DNA of 44,985 nucleotides. Origin: Chloroflexota bacterium (GTDB taxonomy: Bacteria; Chloroflexota; Dormibacteria; CF-121). Below the pieces are notes generated by a model, which saw nothing but the letters and a program-made list of their open reading frames with translations, was not told the origin of the DNA and did not search any database. Positions 14,638 to 25,841 of this stretch are shown in pieces (position 1 is the stretch's first letter; each line of letters starts with the position of its first letter). Where the stretch lies: assembly GCA_005881215.1 (NCBI GenBank), contig VBDZ01000004.1, positions 1 through 44,985 on the forward strand. Direction: 5' to 3'. The position numbers and the translations under genes are program-made.

Positions 14638-16806
14638 ATGGCGGTATACCGAATACCCCGGCCATCGCTTTACGTTTGCATTGATGTGATGGCAGCCCCA
14701 GCCGGCTCGTTCTGCCCGGCCTGCGGCGGCAAGCTCAAGCCCGACAGCCGCTATTGCTCCGGCTGCGGCCGGGCGGTGGTCCCCGCCGGCGGTTTTCCGT
14801 GGCGGTTTCGTCCCTGGATGGTGGCGCCGGCGGTGTTCCTCGCCGTTCTGTTGATCGTCCTCCCGGGGTTCCTCTATGTCTGGGCCGGGCTACCGTCGAC
14901 GTCGAACCTGAGCACGGCTCGGCTGCCGCTCTCGACCCGCATCTACGACCGGACCGGGACCATCCTGCTGGCCGAGATCCACCAGGGATCCGAGCGGCGC
15001 CACATCGTGCGACTCAACCAGGTGGCGCCGGCGATGCGGCAGGCGACGGTCGCGGTCGAAGACCGGACCTTCTACCAGCACGGCGGGCTCAACCTGTTGC
15101 GCACCGGACAGGCCGGGCTGGAGGACTTGCTCCACCTGCGCTTCAACCAGGGCGGGAGCACGATCACCCAGCAGCTGGTCAAGAACGTCTATCTGTCCGG
15201 TGATCGATCGGTTCTGCGCAAGCTCGACGAGGCCATCCTCGCCGTCGAGATCGAGCATCAGTACTCGAAGGCGCAGATCCTCGAGGCCTACCTGAACCGC
15301 GTCTTTTACGGAAACCGCTCCTATGGGGTGGAAGCCGCGGCGCAGACCTACTTCGGCAAGCCCGCCAGCCAGCTGTCCCTGGCAGAGGCGAGCTTCCTGG
15401 CCGGTCTGCCGCAGGCGCCGACCGAGCTCGATCCTTTCACCAACCCCAACGGTGCCAAGCTGCGACAGCGGGTGGTGCTCGCCGCGATGGTCAAAGCCCA
15501 CGACATCAGCTCGGCGCAGGCCAAGTCCATCGCCGCCCAGCCGCTCGCCCTGCAAAAGCCGTCGACTGCGGATGATGTCAAGGCGCCGGGTTTCGTCCAT
15601 TGGGTCGCCGCGCAGCTGGAGAAGACGTACGGCCCGGACCTGCTGGAAAACGGCGGGCTCACGGTGGTGACCTCCCTCGACTGGAACCTGCAGTCGATCG
15701 CCGAACGTCAGGTGCGTGCCAAGGTGATGGCGCTCCAGGGACAGCACGTCACGGACGGGGCGCTGGTCGCCATCGATCCGAAGACCGGCGCGGTGCTGGC
15801 CATGGTTGGATCCGCCGGCGCCAACGTGCCCGGCGGTGAATACAACATGGCGGTCATCCCCCGCCAGCCCGGCTCCGCCTTCAAGATGTTCACCTACACG
15901 GCGGCGATCGAGTCGGGGAAGTTCACCATGGGCTCCTGGGTGCTCGACGCGCCGCTCCACATCCAGCTGTCGGACGGCAGCAGCTACACCCCGAACAACT
16001 ACGACGGCTCCTACCACGGCTGGCAACCGCTTCCCCACGCGCTCGGCAATTCGTACAACATCCCGGCGGTCAAGGTCGAGATGGGTACCGGCATCGACCG
16101 CGTGGTCGACGTCGCCCGGCGGATGGGCGTGGAGACGCTGAACCAGCCGGTCACGGCCTATCAGCCGAGCCTGACGCTGGGCGGCTACGAGGTGCCGCTG
16201 ATCGACATGGCGGCCGGCGCCAGCACCCTGGCGGCCCAGGGAACGTATCGCCACCCGCAGGGCATCCTCAAGATCGTTGCCCAGAATGGCGCGACGCTGT
16301 ACCGGTTTGACCCGGGCAAAGGCCGGCCGGCCCTGACCCCACAGGTCAGCTTCATCATGTCCGACATGCTCTCCAACGACAACAACCGCGCGCTCGCCTT
16401 TGGACGCAACAGCGACCTCGTCATCCCCGGCCACCATGTCGCGGCGAAGACCGGCACCACGAATGACTTCCGCGACAACCTGACGGTTGGCTTCACCCCC
16501 AACCTGGCCGTCGCCGTCTGGGTTGGAAACGCCGACCACACCCCGATGCAACACGTGAGCGGCATCGTCGGCGCGGCGCCCATCTTCCACGGCTTCATGA
16601 CCGAAGCGCTCAACCCCCAGCCGGACAGCTGGTATAGCGTGCCCGACGGTCTGCACGTGGTCAACATGAATGGCTATACGGCGTATCTGCTGCCGGGCAC
16701 GGAGCAGGTCAGCCAGACCCAGCAGCCGCCGCCACCCTCGTGTGACGAAGACTGCAGCGGCGGAAACGGCGGCAGCTCAGAGGGCCGCCACAAGAAACAC
16801 GGTTAG
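14638..16806 (+). CDS. Class A penicillin-binding protein with N-terminal zinc ribbon
   Basis: Bifunctional peptidoglycan synthase. Residues 26-43 form a zinc ribbon (FCPACGG...YCSGCG) on the cytoplasmic side, then one membrane helix (60-82). The glycosyltransferase 51 domain carries E141 in EDRTFYQHGG, and QGGSTITQQLVKN. The transpeptidase domain has S413-x-x-K416 (GSAFK), SYN (472-474) and KTGT (604-607). The tail is rich in Pro, Gly and Ser with CDEDC, then basic. Length 722 aa. An alternative start at 14689 (MAAPAGSF) would keep the zinc ribbon. The ribbon is an uncommon addition to a PBP. Confidence 0.94.
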   Translation: MAVYRIPRPSLYVCIDVMAAPAGSFCPACGGKLKPDSRYCSGCGRAVVPAGGFPWRFRPWMVAPAVFLAVLLIVLPGFLYVWAGLPSTSNLSTARLPLSTRIYDRTGTILLAEIHQGSERRHIVRLNQVAPAMRQATVAVEDRTFYQHGGLNLLRTGQAGLEDLLHLRFNQGGSTITQQLVKNVYLSGDRSVLRKLDEAILAVEIEHQYSKAQILEAYLNRVFYGNRSYGVEAAAQTYFGKPASQLSLAEASFLAGLPQAPTELDPFTNPNGAKLRQRVVLAAMVKAHDISSAQAKSIAAQPLALQKPSTADDVKAPGFVHWVAAQLEKTYGPDLLENGGLTVVTSLDWNLQSIAERQVRAKVMALQGQHVTDGALVAIDPKTGAVLAMVGSAGANVPGGEYNMAVIPRQPGSAFKMFTYTAAIESGKFTMGSWVLDAPLHIQLSDGSSYTPNNYDGSYHGWQPLPHALGNSYNIPAVKVEMGTGIDRVVDVARRMGVETLNQPVTAYQPSLTLGGYEVPLIDMAAGASTLAAQGTYRHPQGILKIVAQNGATLYRFDPGKGRPALTPQVSFIMSDMLSNDNNRALAFGRNSDLVIPGHHVAAKTGTTNDFRDNLTVGFTPNLAVAVWVGNADHTPMQHVSGIVGAAPIFHGFMTEALNPQPDSWYSVPDGLHVVNMNGYTAYLLPGTEQVSQTQQPPPPSCDEDCSGGNGGSSEGRHKKHG

Positions 16807-16819
16807 CTCAGAAACTTCA

Positions 16820-16965
16820 CGCGCAGGTGCGCCGACGACCCGGCTCGCGGCGCACTCGCCCTTAAGACGCATGGGCTCGTAGGCTCGCACGAGCCGGGGC
16901 GGCGCCTGCGCTATTACGCGCGAAAGCGCGGCGGCCTGACGGCCGCTGGCCGCCGCACCTGCGCG
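16820..16965. other. Structured intergenic element with nested hairpins
   Basis: The 173-bp gap between the PBP gene and the coiled-coil gene is bracketed by a perfect 12-bp inverted repeat (CGCGCAGGTGCG at 16820-16831 and its complement at 16954-16965). Inside are three clean hairpins: GGCTCGT/ACGAGCC with an 8-nt loop (16874-16895), CGCGC-GAAA-GCGCG with a GNRA tetraloop (about 16917-16930), and GCGGCC-TGAC-GGCCGC (about 16930-16946). It matches no RNA family I can name. It may be a small RNA, a structured 3' end or a repeat element; it also separates convergent genes. Confidence 0.5.
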
Positions 16966-16979
16966 GTTAGGTCTCTGTA

Positions 16980-17387
16980 CTAACTGTGCTGCGGCGGATT
17001 CGCCGCCGACCCGCCCCGCAACGACTCGAGCTCGCGGCTCAGTTCCGCGACCTGCCGCTCCAGCTGCGCGACCTGTTCGCGGCTCGCCAGCGGCATCGAT
17101 GAGCGGGCGCTCCGCACACTGTCCTGCACCCGCCGGCCGAGGTCTTCGCCGGCCCGCCGGGTTCGGGCGGCGAAGTCGTCGAAGCGCCGGAGGCTCTCCT
17201 CGCGGCTCGTCTTCCCCTCGTGCAAAAACGTATGCGCCCACCTATCGGTCTGATCAAACGCCCACCACGCCGCGCCCAGCATGATGGCGAAGCCATCGCG
17301 GATCACCTCGCGGACGCGTTCGGTTCCCTCTGAAGATTCGTGATCGGCTGTCTGTGCGCCGCCGTCCGTTGGATTGTGCTCTGCCAT
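16980..17387 (-). CDS. Small coiled-coil protein, phasin-like in outline, function unknown
   Basis: A 135-residue acidic-to-basic protein. The N-terminus is polar (MAEHNPTDGG), the middle holds VREVIRDGFAIMLGAAWWAF, an amphipathic or hydrophobic helix, and the C-terminal half is a probable coiled coil (REQVAQLERQVAELSRELESL). The layout recalls phasin or granule-associated small proteins, but no family signature is certain. Its start is only 22 bp from the start of the divergent fmdB-like gene. A TAAACT -10 box sits 6 bp upstream of the ATG, so the transcript is probably leaderless. Confidence 0.72.
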   Translation of the reverse strand: MAEHNPTDGGAQTADHESSEGTERVREVIRDGFAIMLGAAWWAFDQTDRWAHTFLHEGKTSREESLRRFDDFAARTRRAGEDLGRRVQDSVRSARSSMPLASREQVAQLERQVAELSRELESLRGGSAANPPQHS

Positions 17388-17391
17388 GCGC

Positions 17392-17399
17392 TAAGTTTA
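17392..17399. promoter_or_regulatory. Overlapping bidirectional -10 boxes in a 22-bp divergent spacer
   Basis: TAAGTTTA reads TAAGTT on the plus strand (toward the fmdB-like gene) and TAAACT on the minus strand (toward the coiled-coil gene). The two -10 elements share four base pairs in a near-palindrome. Only 22 bp separate the two start codons. Confidence 0.45.
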
Positions 17400-17409
17400 G
17401 GGGCAGGGC

Positions 17410-21906
<4,497 letters not shown>

Positions 21907-21932
21907 GGTTCCGCCGCCCTTAAGCGGGCATG

Positions 21933-21962
21933 AAAAAGGGCGCTTGTCCGTGACAAGCGCCC
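21933..21962 (-). terminator. Rho-independent terminator of the 26-aa peptide gene
   Basis: An 11-bp perfect stem (GGGCGCTTGTC / GACAAGCGCCC, 3-nt loop, 21938-21962) followed on the minus strand by TTTTT. It lies 20 bp after the stop of the small ORF on that strand. The U-tract is on the minus-strand side, so it belongs to the peptide gene rather than to UPF0182. Confidence 0.82.
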
Positions 21963-21982
21963 GTCCGAGCCCCCGGAACCGG

Positions 21983-22063
21983 CTATCTGCCCGACGGAAA
22001 GGAGTCGGCGACGGCGAGGACGGCGACGACGAGCGAGGCGATAAGCGCAACGATCCGGAACAT
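21983..22063 (-). CDS. 26-aa secreted-peptide-like ORF divergent from the XRE-TPR regulator
   Basis: Too short for the ORF track; translated by hand. The product starts MFRIVALIASLVV and ends AVLAVADSFPSGR. It has a basic residue at position 3, a hydrophobic core (4-18) and an AVA signal-peptidase-like site after residue 19, which would free the heptapeptide DSFPSGR. It has every element of a complete gene: a strong promoter (22109-22138), AAAGGAGG 6 bp before the ATG and its own U-tract terminator, for a transcript of about 170 nt. Beside a divergent XRE-TPR regulator this is the Rgg/SHP or PlcR/PapR layout. Alternatives are a small membrane peptide, a type I toxin or a small RNA with an incidental ORF. 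Confidence 0.68.
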   Translation of the reverse strand: MFRIVALIASLVVAVLAVADSFPSGR

Positions 22064-22108
22064 GGACACCCTCCTTTGGGTACCGGGTGTCCGGACCGTG
22101 TGGCCCGG

Positions 22109-22138
22109 AATGTAACACCCGGTTCAATTTGGTGTCAA
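22109..22138 (-). promoter_or_regulatory. Strong sigma-70-type promoter of the 26-aa peptide gene
   Basis: On the minus strand: a perfect -35 TTGACA (22133-22138), an 18-bp spacer and an extended -10, TGtTACATT (TACATT at 22109-22114). Expected start of transcription near 22102, about 39 nt before the ATG. It is the only perfect TTGACA in the window apart from the one at 43100. Confidence 0.72.
22115..22135. promoter_or_regulatory. Dyad in the promoter spacer, candidate operator for the XRE regulator
   Basis: ACACC-N11-GGTGT, extended by one further pair beyond a mismatch (TAACACC/GGTGTCA). It lies exactly between the -35 and -10 of the peptide promoter, where regulator binding would block or remodel polymerase access. 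Identity of the binder is inferred from the divergent neighbour. Confidence 0.4.
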
Positions 22139-22168
22139 TATACTTATCGTCTCCTTGTTTAGCAGCGC

Positions 22169-22174
22169 TATACT
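22169..22174 (+). promoter_or_regulatory. Candidate -10 box of the XRE-TPR regulator gene
   Basis: TATACT located 12 bp before the ATG at 22187, which predicts a leader of about five nucleotides. No good -35 box at standard spacing. The peptide promoter and this one are back to back, about 30 bp apart. Confidence 0.5.
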
Positions 22175-22186
22175 GCAGAGGCGGTT

Positions 22187-23479
22187 ATGAACTCCGTCGG
22201 TGAGCGTTTGCGCGAGGCGCGGATCTCTCGCGGACTGACGCAGGCGCAGCTCGCCAGGGGCCTCGCGACCAAGGGATTCATCAGCCAGGTAGAGCGCAAC
22301 CACGCCACGCCGTCGCTGGCGAAGCTCCGGCTGATGGCGGAGCGGCTCAGCCTTCCGCTTGGCCATTTCACGGGCGACAGCTCACCGCTCGAGCTCAGTT
22401 ACCTGCGAAAGAGCGCGGAGCTTGCCATCAAAGCCCACGAGCCCGAACGCGCCATCGGGCTGGTCGAAGAGGGCTTGCGTTTCCCTGCCACCGCCAACGA
22501 ACGAGCCGACCTGCTTCGGATCATGGGCCTGGCACTCGAGGCATCGAACCGCCTGCCGGAAGCGATCAGCGCGCATCAGCAGGCGGCGGCGATTGCGCCC
22601 CCGGACGACCCCGAGCTCAACGCCAGCATCTATGCCGAGATCGGTTACGTCCAGCAGTCGCAAGAGCAGTTCAACAGCGCGATGGAGGCCAACCTTCGGG
22701 CGCTCAGCTGGCTCGACCGCAGCCGTCATGCCGATCCCGCCTTGCGGGCCCGGGTGCTGAACAACCTCGGTCGCTCCTCCTACGCGCTCGGCCAGCTGGA
22801 GGCCTCTGACCGCTACTTGCAGCTGGCGCTCGACGCCGCCCTCGATGCGGAGAGCCTCTTGCGGATCGCCAACGCCCACATGGCGCTCGGAGTTTCGGCC
22901 CGGGCAATCGGTGAGCTCGACCGGGCGCTCGAACATTGCAACCGGGCACTGGAGCTGCACTCCCGGATTGGCCAGCATCGGGCGGCCAACATGGTCCTCA
23001 ACAACCTGGGTGATGTCCACTACGCCGCCGGCCGGAAGCGTGAAGCCGCCGAATTTCAGCAGCGCTGCCTCGCCCGCGCTCGCGAAATGCGCGACGACTT
23101 TGAAGTCGGCGTCGCCGCCGGCGAGTTGGCGCGTTACGCCCTGGAGGAAAAACGACCCGCGGACGCGATGGCGCTGGCCAGGGAAAGTCAGCAGGCTGCG
23201 GCTCGGTCTGGCGACCATCTCCACCAGGCCGTCTCCGCCGCGGTGGAGGGGAGGGCGGCCGAGCAGCTTGGTCACCCCACCATTGCGAATCGGAAATTCA
23301 AACTGGCGCTGCAACTGCTCGCCGACCGTAATGCGGCGGGCAAGCTGGCCGAGGTGTGCGCCATCTACGCCGATCTGCTTCGAGCGCGCGGCGACCAGAA
23401 CCGTGCCTTCGCCGTCATGCGGATGGCGGCCGAGCGGGACTTCAGCAAGCTCACCGGGCTGCTCAAACCTGGTAAATGA
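22187..23479 (+). CDS. XRE-family HTH regulator with C-terminal TPR repeats (RRNPP-like architecture)
   Basis: A 430-residue cytoplasmic DNA-binding protein. Residues 4-62 are an XRE helix-turn-helix (VGERLREARISRGLTQAQLA ... ISQVERNHATPSL). The remainder is a superhelix of about eight TPR-like repeats, for example LNNLGRSSYALGQLEASDRYL and LNNLGDVHYAAGRKREAAEF. The order HTH then TPR, and the size, match NprR/PlcR/Rgg-class sensors that bind short imported peptides. TPR-XRE proteins of unknown ligand are also common in Actinobacteria and Chloroflexota, so peptide binding is inferred from the divergent small peptide gene. Its stop overlaps the REC-HD-GYP start (ATGA). Confidence 0.9.
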   Translation: MNSVGERLREARISRGLTQAQLARGLATKGFISQVERNHATPSLAKLRLMAERLSLPLGHFTGDSSPLELSYLRKSAELAIKAHEPERAIGLVEEGLRFPATANERADLLRIMGLALEASNRLPEAISAHQQAAAIAPPDDPELNASIYAEIGYVQQSQEQFNSAMEANLRALSWLDRSRHADPALRARVLNNLGRSSYALGQLEASDRYLQLALDAALDAESLLRIANAHMALGVSARAIGELDRALEHCNRALELHSRIGQHRAANMVLNNLGDVHYAAGRKREAAEFQQRCLARAREMRDDFEVGVAAGELARYALEEKRPADAMALARESQQAAARSGDHLHQAVSAAVEGRAAEQLGHPTIANRKFKLALQLLADRNAAGKLAEVCAIYADLLRARGDQNRAFAVMRMAAERDFSKLTGLLKPGK

Positions 23480-24477
23480 TCGCCACCCACACCGCACGGG
23501 CGAAGACTTCGCCCGCGACAGTCCTCCTCGCCGACGCCGATCAGGACCGCGCCCCGCAGCTACGCGGCATGCTCGAGAGTGCCGGTCACCGGGTGATCAC
23601 CGCCGCCGATGGCGCCGCCACCCTCCGGATGCTGTCGGCGCACGCCAGCGACCTGGTCCTCTGTGATGCCGCGTTGCCCGACCTCGATGGCTTTGAAGTC
23701 TGTCGCGCCATCAAGCAGGCGCCCGCGACTGCGGACACCCCGGTCGTGATGCTGGTCGATAACGATGATGAGCTGCAGCGGGAGCGCGCGCTGCAAGCGG
23801 GTGCGGATGACGTGACCACCAAGCCGGTGGAACGGGCGGCGTTGCTGACGCTCATCCGGTCTCAGCTGCGGATCGCCCGGCTGACGATGCAGCTCAATGA
23901 CCTGGAGGGGGTGGTGGTCACGCTGGCTCGCGCCGTCGAGGATCGCGATCACAGCAGCAGCGGTCTCTCTGAAAAAGTCGCTCACTGGGCGATGGAATTG
24001 GGGACGGCCATCGACCTACCCGACGACCAGCTCACCCTGCTTTACAAGGCGGCCCTGTTGCACGACGTCGGCACGCTGAGTGTTCCGGTCGGGGTGCTCG
24101 CCAAAGAGGGCCACCTCGATGCGGGGGAGTTCGGCCAGGTCAAGCGTCATCCGGTGGTGAGCGAAGAGATCCTGGGCGCCTTACCCCGCTCTGAGCCGTT
24201 GCTCCCGGCCGTCCGTCACCACCACGAACGGGTCGACGGCGCGGGCTACCCGGACGGCCTTGGCGGCAACGACATTCCCCTGTTTGCCCGGATCATCGCC
24301 ATCGCGGACGCGTTTGTCGCCATGACCAGCGATCGCCCCTATCGCCGGCGACGTTCCAGGGCGGAGGCGATCCAGACGCTGGCGCAGGGCGCCGGCAAAC
24401 AATGGGACGCATCCCTGGTTGAACGATTCCTGCAACTCGTGGCCGAAACCGTCCCGGAGATTCGAACCGCCGGCTAA
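23476..24477 (+). CDS. Response regulator with HD-GYP phosphodiesterase domain
   Basis: Probable c-di-GMP phosphodiesterase. The receiver domain (15-130) has the acidic pair D20/D22, phospho-acceptor D64 (LVLCDAALPDLDGFE) and K116 (TTKP). The HD-GYP domain (about 140-330) has H196-D197 (LLHDVGTL), KRHPVVSEEI, HHERVDGAGYPDGL (249-261) and IADAFVAMTSDRPYR. In the first motif, normally GHSxRV, the sequence is GLSEKV, so one conserved His that can contribute to the metal site is a Leu. No histidine kinase is adjacent; the gene is coupled by a 4-bp overlap to the XRE-TPR regulator, which may set its level. Confidence 0.94.
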   Translation: MIATHTARAKTSPATVLLADADQDRAPQLRGMLESAGHRVITAADGAATLRMLSAHASDLVLCDAALPDLDGFEVCRAIKQAPATADTPVVMLVDNDDELQRERALQAGADDVTTKPVERAALLTLIRSQLRIARLTMQLNDLEGVVVTLARAVEDRDHSSSGLSEKVAHWAMELGTAIDLPDDQLTLLYKAALLHDVGTLSVPVGVLAKEGHLDAGEFGQVKRHPVVSEEILGALPRSEPLLPAVRHHHERVDGAGYPDGLGGNDIPLFARIIAIADAFVAMTSDRPYRRRRSRAEAIQTLAQGAGKQWDASLVERFLQLVAETVPEIRTAG

Positions 24478-24482
24478 CCCGT

Positions 24483-24507
24483 GCTGAGACCGAAGGATCT
24501 TCTCAGC
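24483..24507 (+). terminator. Hairpin after the HD-GYP gene
   Basis: GCTGAGA / TCTCAGC, a 7-bp stem with an 11-nt loop that itself has partial symmetry, followed by CTTCTCT. A weak intrinsic terminator is the simplest reading. Confidence 0.5.
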
Positions 24508-24578
24508 CTTCTCTAATCCGCATCAGGTGGTGCGCTCATTCACGGCTGCCATCCTGAGATCAACCAGAGGAACCACCG

Positions 24579-24719
24579 ATGAGCAGCCTCCATTCGCTTC
24601 TCGACAACTTGATCGCCGCCGGCAGCATCTCCGGCTGGCGGATCGACGCCATCCTGCTGGGCAGCCTCCTGTGGGCCGTCACCGCCAGCTACAGCCAGAT
24701 CAGGGTCGCCACCGCCTAA
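24579..24719 (+). CDS. Possible 46-aa small protein with one hydrophobic segment
   Basis: Too short for the ORF track. From ATG 24579 it encodes 46 residues beginning MSSLHSLLDNLIAAG, with a hydrophobic stretch (AILLGSLLWAVTASY) near the C-terminus. A weak AGAGGAA ribosome binding site lies 7-8 bp upstream. It follows the HD-GYP terminator, and its stop overlaps the convergent MobA-like gene by 4 bp. No family is recognised. Coding support is modest. Confidence 0.4.
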   Translation: MSSLHSLLDNLIAAGSISGWRIDAILLGSLLWAVTASYSQIRVATA

Positions 24720-25315
24720 GCCGGCCAGTCCTCGGGGCGGTCGACGTCGTCGCCCATCGCGGCTGAAAGACCAACTTCAACCACGGCCTCGGGATGCGCG
24801 GCGACCACCACCTGTCCGCCACGATCATCTGTCAGGCGGAGCAGCTCGGAAAAGAACCGCCGGTCGAAGATCGGCGGGTTGCCGCGATGGTCGCCGTAGC
24901 GCGGAACGACGATCCGTCCCGGAGAAAATGCGCGGACCAGTTCCGCAATCGCGTCCCCGGTGAGGTGCGGCTGATCACCCACTGCAATCAAGGCAGCCTC
25001 GGTCGTATCGGGCAAGAGGCTGAGCCCGATCCCGATCGACCCGCCGATTCCAAGCTCGGGGGCGGGGTTGGTCACCAGGCGAAGTGGCAGGCCCGCGAGC
25101 GCATCCGCGTAACGCTCGTCATCCGAAATCACCACCACGATCGGCTCGAGGCCGGCGTCCACCAGGTGACGCGCCGCGCGACGCACCAGCGGCTCACCGT
25201 GCCACGGCTCGAGCAATTTCTGGCGTGGTGCGAACCGGCGCGACTGGCCGGCGGCGAGGAGAATCCCCCCGATCAGCTGGCGGGGGTTGCGGCCTTCAGC
25301 TGCTGCTCGACGCAA
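24716..25315 (-). CDS. MobA/MocA-like nucleotidyltransferase (molybdenum cofactor)
   Basis: GT-A-fold nucleotidyltransferase; close relatives are MocA/CoxI-associated enzymes that add CMP or GMP to molybdopterin for xanthine-dehydrogenase-type enzymes. The nucleotide-binding motif GGILLAAGQSRRFAPRQKLL is near the N-terminus, followed by GIGGSIGIGLSLL, AVGDQPHLTGD and GNPPIFDRRFF, all typical. Length 199 aa from the ATG at 25315, overlapping coxG by 43 bp; the first 14 residues may not all be native. Pairing with CoxG supports a role in maturing a molybdenum hydroxylase encoded elsewhere. Confidence 0.88.
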   Translation of the reverse strand: MRRAAAEGRNPRQLIGGILLAAGQSRRFAPRQKLLEPWHGEPLVRRAARHLVDAGLEPIVVVISDDERYADALAGLPLRLVTNPAPELGIGGSIGIGLSLLPDTTEAALIAVGDQPHLTGDAIAELVRAFSPGRIVVPRYGDHRGNPPIFDRRFFSELLRLTDDRGGQVVVAAHPEAVVEVGLSAAMGDDVDRPEDWPA

Positions 25316-25737
25316 CTGGCGAACCGCTGCGTCATTCGCTGAGCCACCTCCTGCATGATCGTGCTGCGCCCGAACTGGGCGACGATGCCGCTGACCGCGA
25401 GGTCGGTGTTCATGGTGACGCTGGTCGTGTCTCCGTTCGCCTCCACCTGTGCGGTCATGGTCGCGCTCGCACCGCCCCGACCGCGGACCTCCGCCCCCTC
25501 GCCCTTGATCCGCACCGTGTGACTGGCGACATCGACGCTTTCCAGGCTGATCCGTCCCTTATACGAGACGGCGATCGGGCCCAGCCTGACTTCGATCTTT
25601 CCGGCATAGGTCTTGTCGTCGATCACCTCGGTCAAAGCCGCGCCTGGCACGCAGTGCGCGATCTTCTCCACGTCGAGCAAATAGTTCCACGCGGCGTCGA
25701 CCGGGACCGCCAGGTCGAAGCGGGTCGTGATGACCAT
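25273..25737 (-). CDS. CoxG family protein (SRPBCC fold)
   Basis: Carbon monoxide dehydrogenase subunit G-like protein, 154 residues. CoxG recruits or helps assemble form I CO dehydrogenase at the membrane in Oligotropha and mycobacteria; some CoxG proteins carry quinone. The family features are the N-terminal beta strand (TTRFDLAVPVDAAWNYLLD), PGAALTEV, YAGKIEVRLGPI and the closing helix (FASCVEQQLKA). I chose the ATG at 25737 with AGGAG just upstream, not the track's 25761. No coxMSL genes are visible in the window, so the partner enzyme is unknown. Confidence 0.88.
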   Translation of the reverse strand: MVITTRFDLAVPVDAAWNYLLDVEKIAHCVPGAALTEVIDDKTYAGKIEVRLGPIAVSYKGRISLESVDVASHTVRIKGEGAEVRGRGGASATMTAQVEANGDTTSVTMNTDLAVSGIVAQFGRSTIMQEVAQRMTQRFASCVEQQLKAATPAS

Positions 25738-25763
25738 CGCTCCTACATTACGGCAGAGCAAAC

Positions 25764-25788
25764 GGCCGGCTCCTCGCGGAAGCCGGCC
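25764..25788. terminator. GC-rich hairpin between coxG and DUF3048 genes
   Basis: GGCCGGCT / AGCCGGCC, an 8-bp stem with a 9-nt loop, in the gap between the DUF3048 gene stop and the coxG start. There is no U-tract; it may be a terminator for the DUF3048 gene or simply a stable stem. Confidence 0.4.
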
Positions 25789-25841
25789 TCGAGCGCCTGT
25801 TGAGGCGAGTCTACGTCAGGCTCGCGGGACGTTGCCGGATA

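Noticed and set aside
16801-16815. GGTTAGCTCAG resembling a tRNA D-arm
   Set aside because: It is the last codons and stop of the PBP gene plus chance; no acceptor stem, anticodon arm or TPsiC arm could be found nearby.
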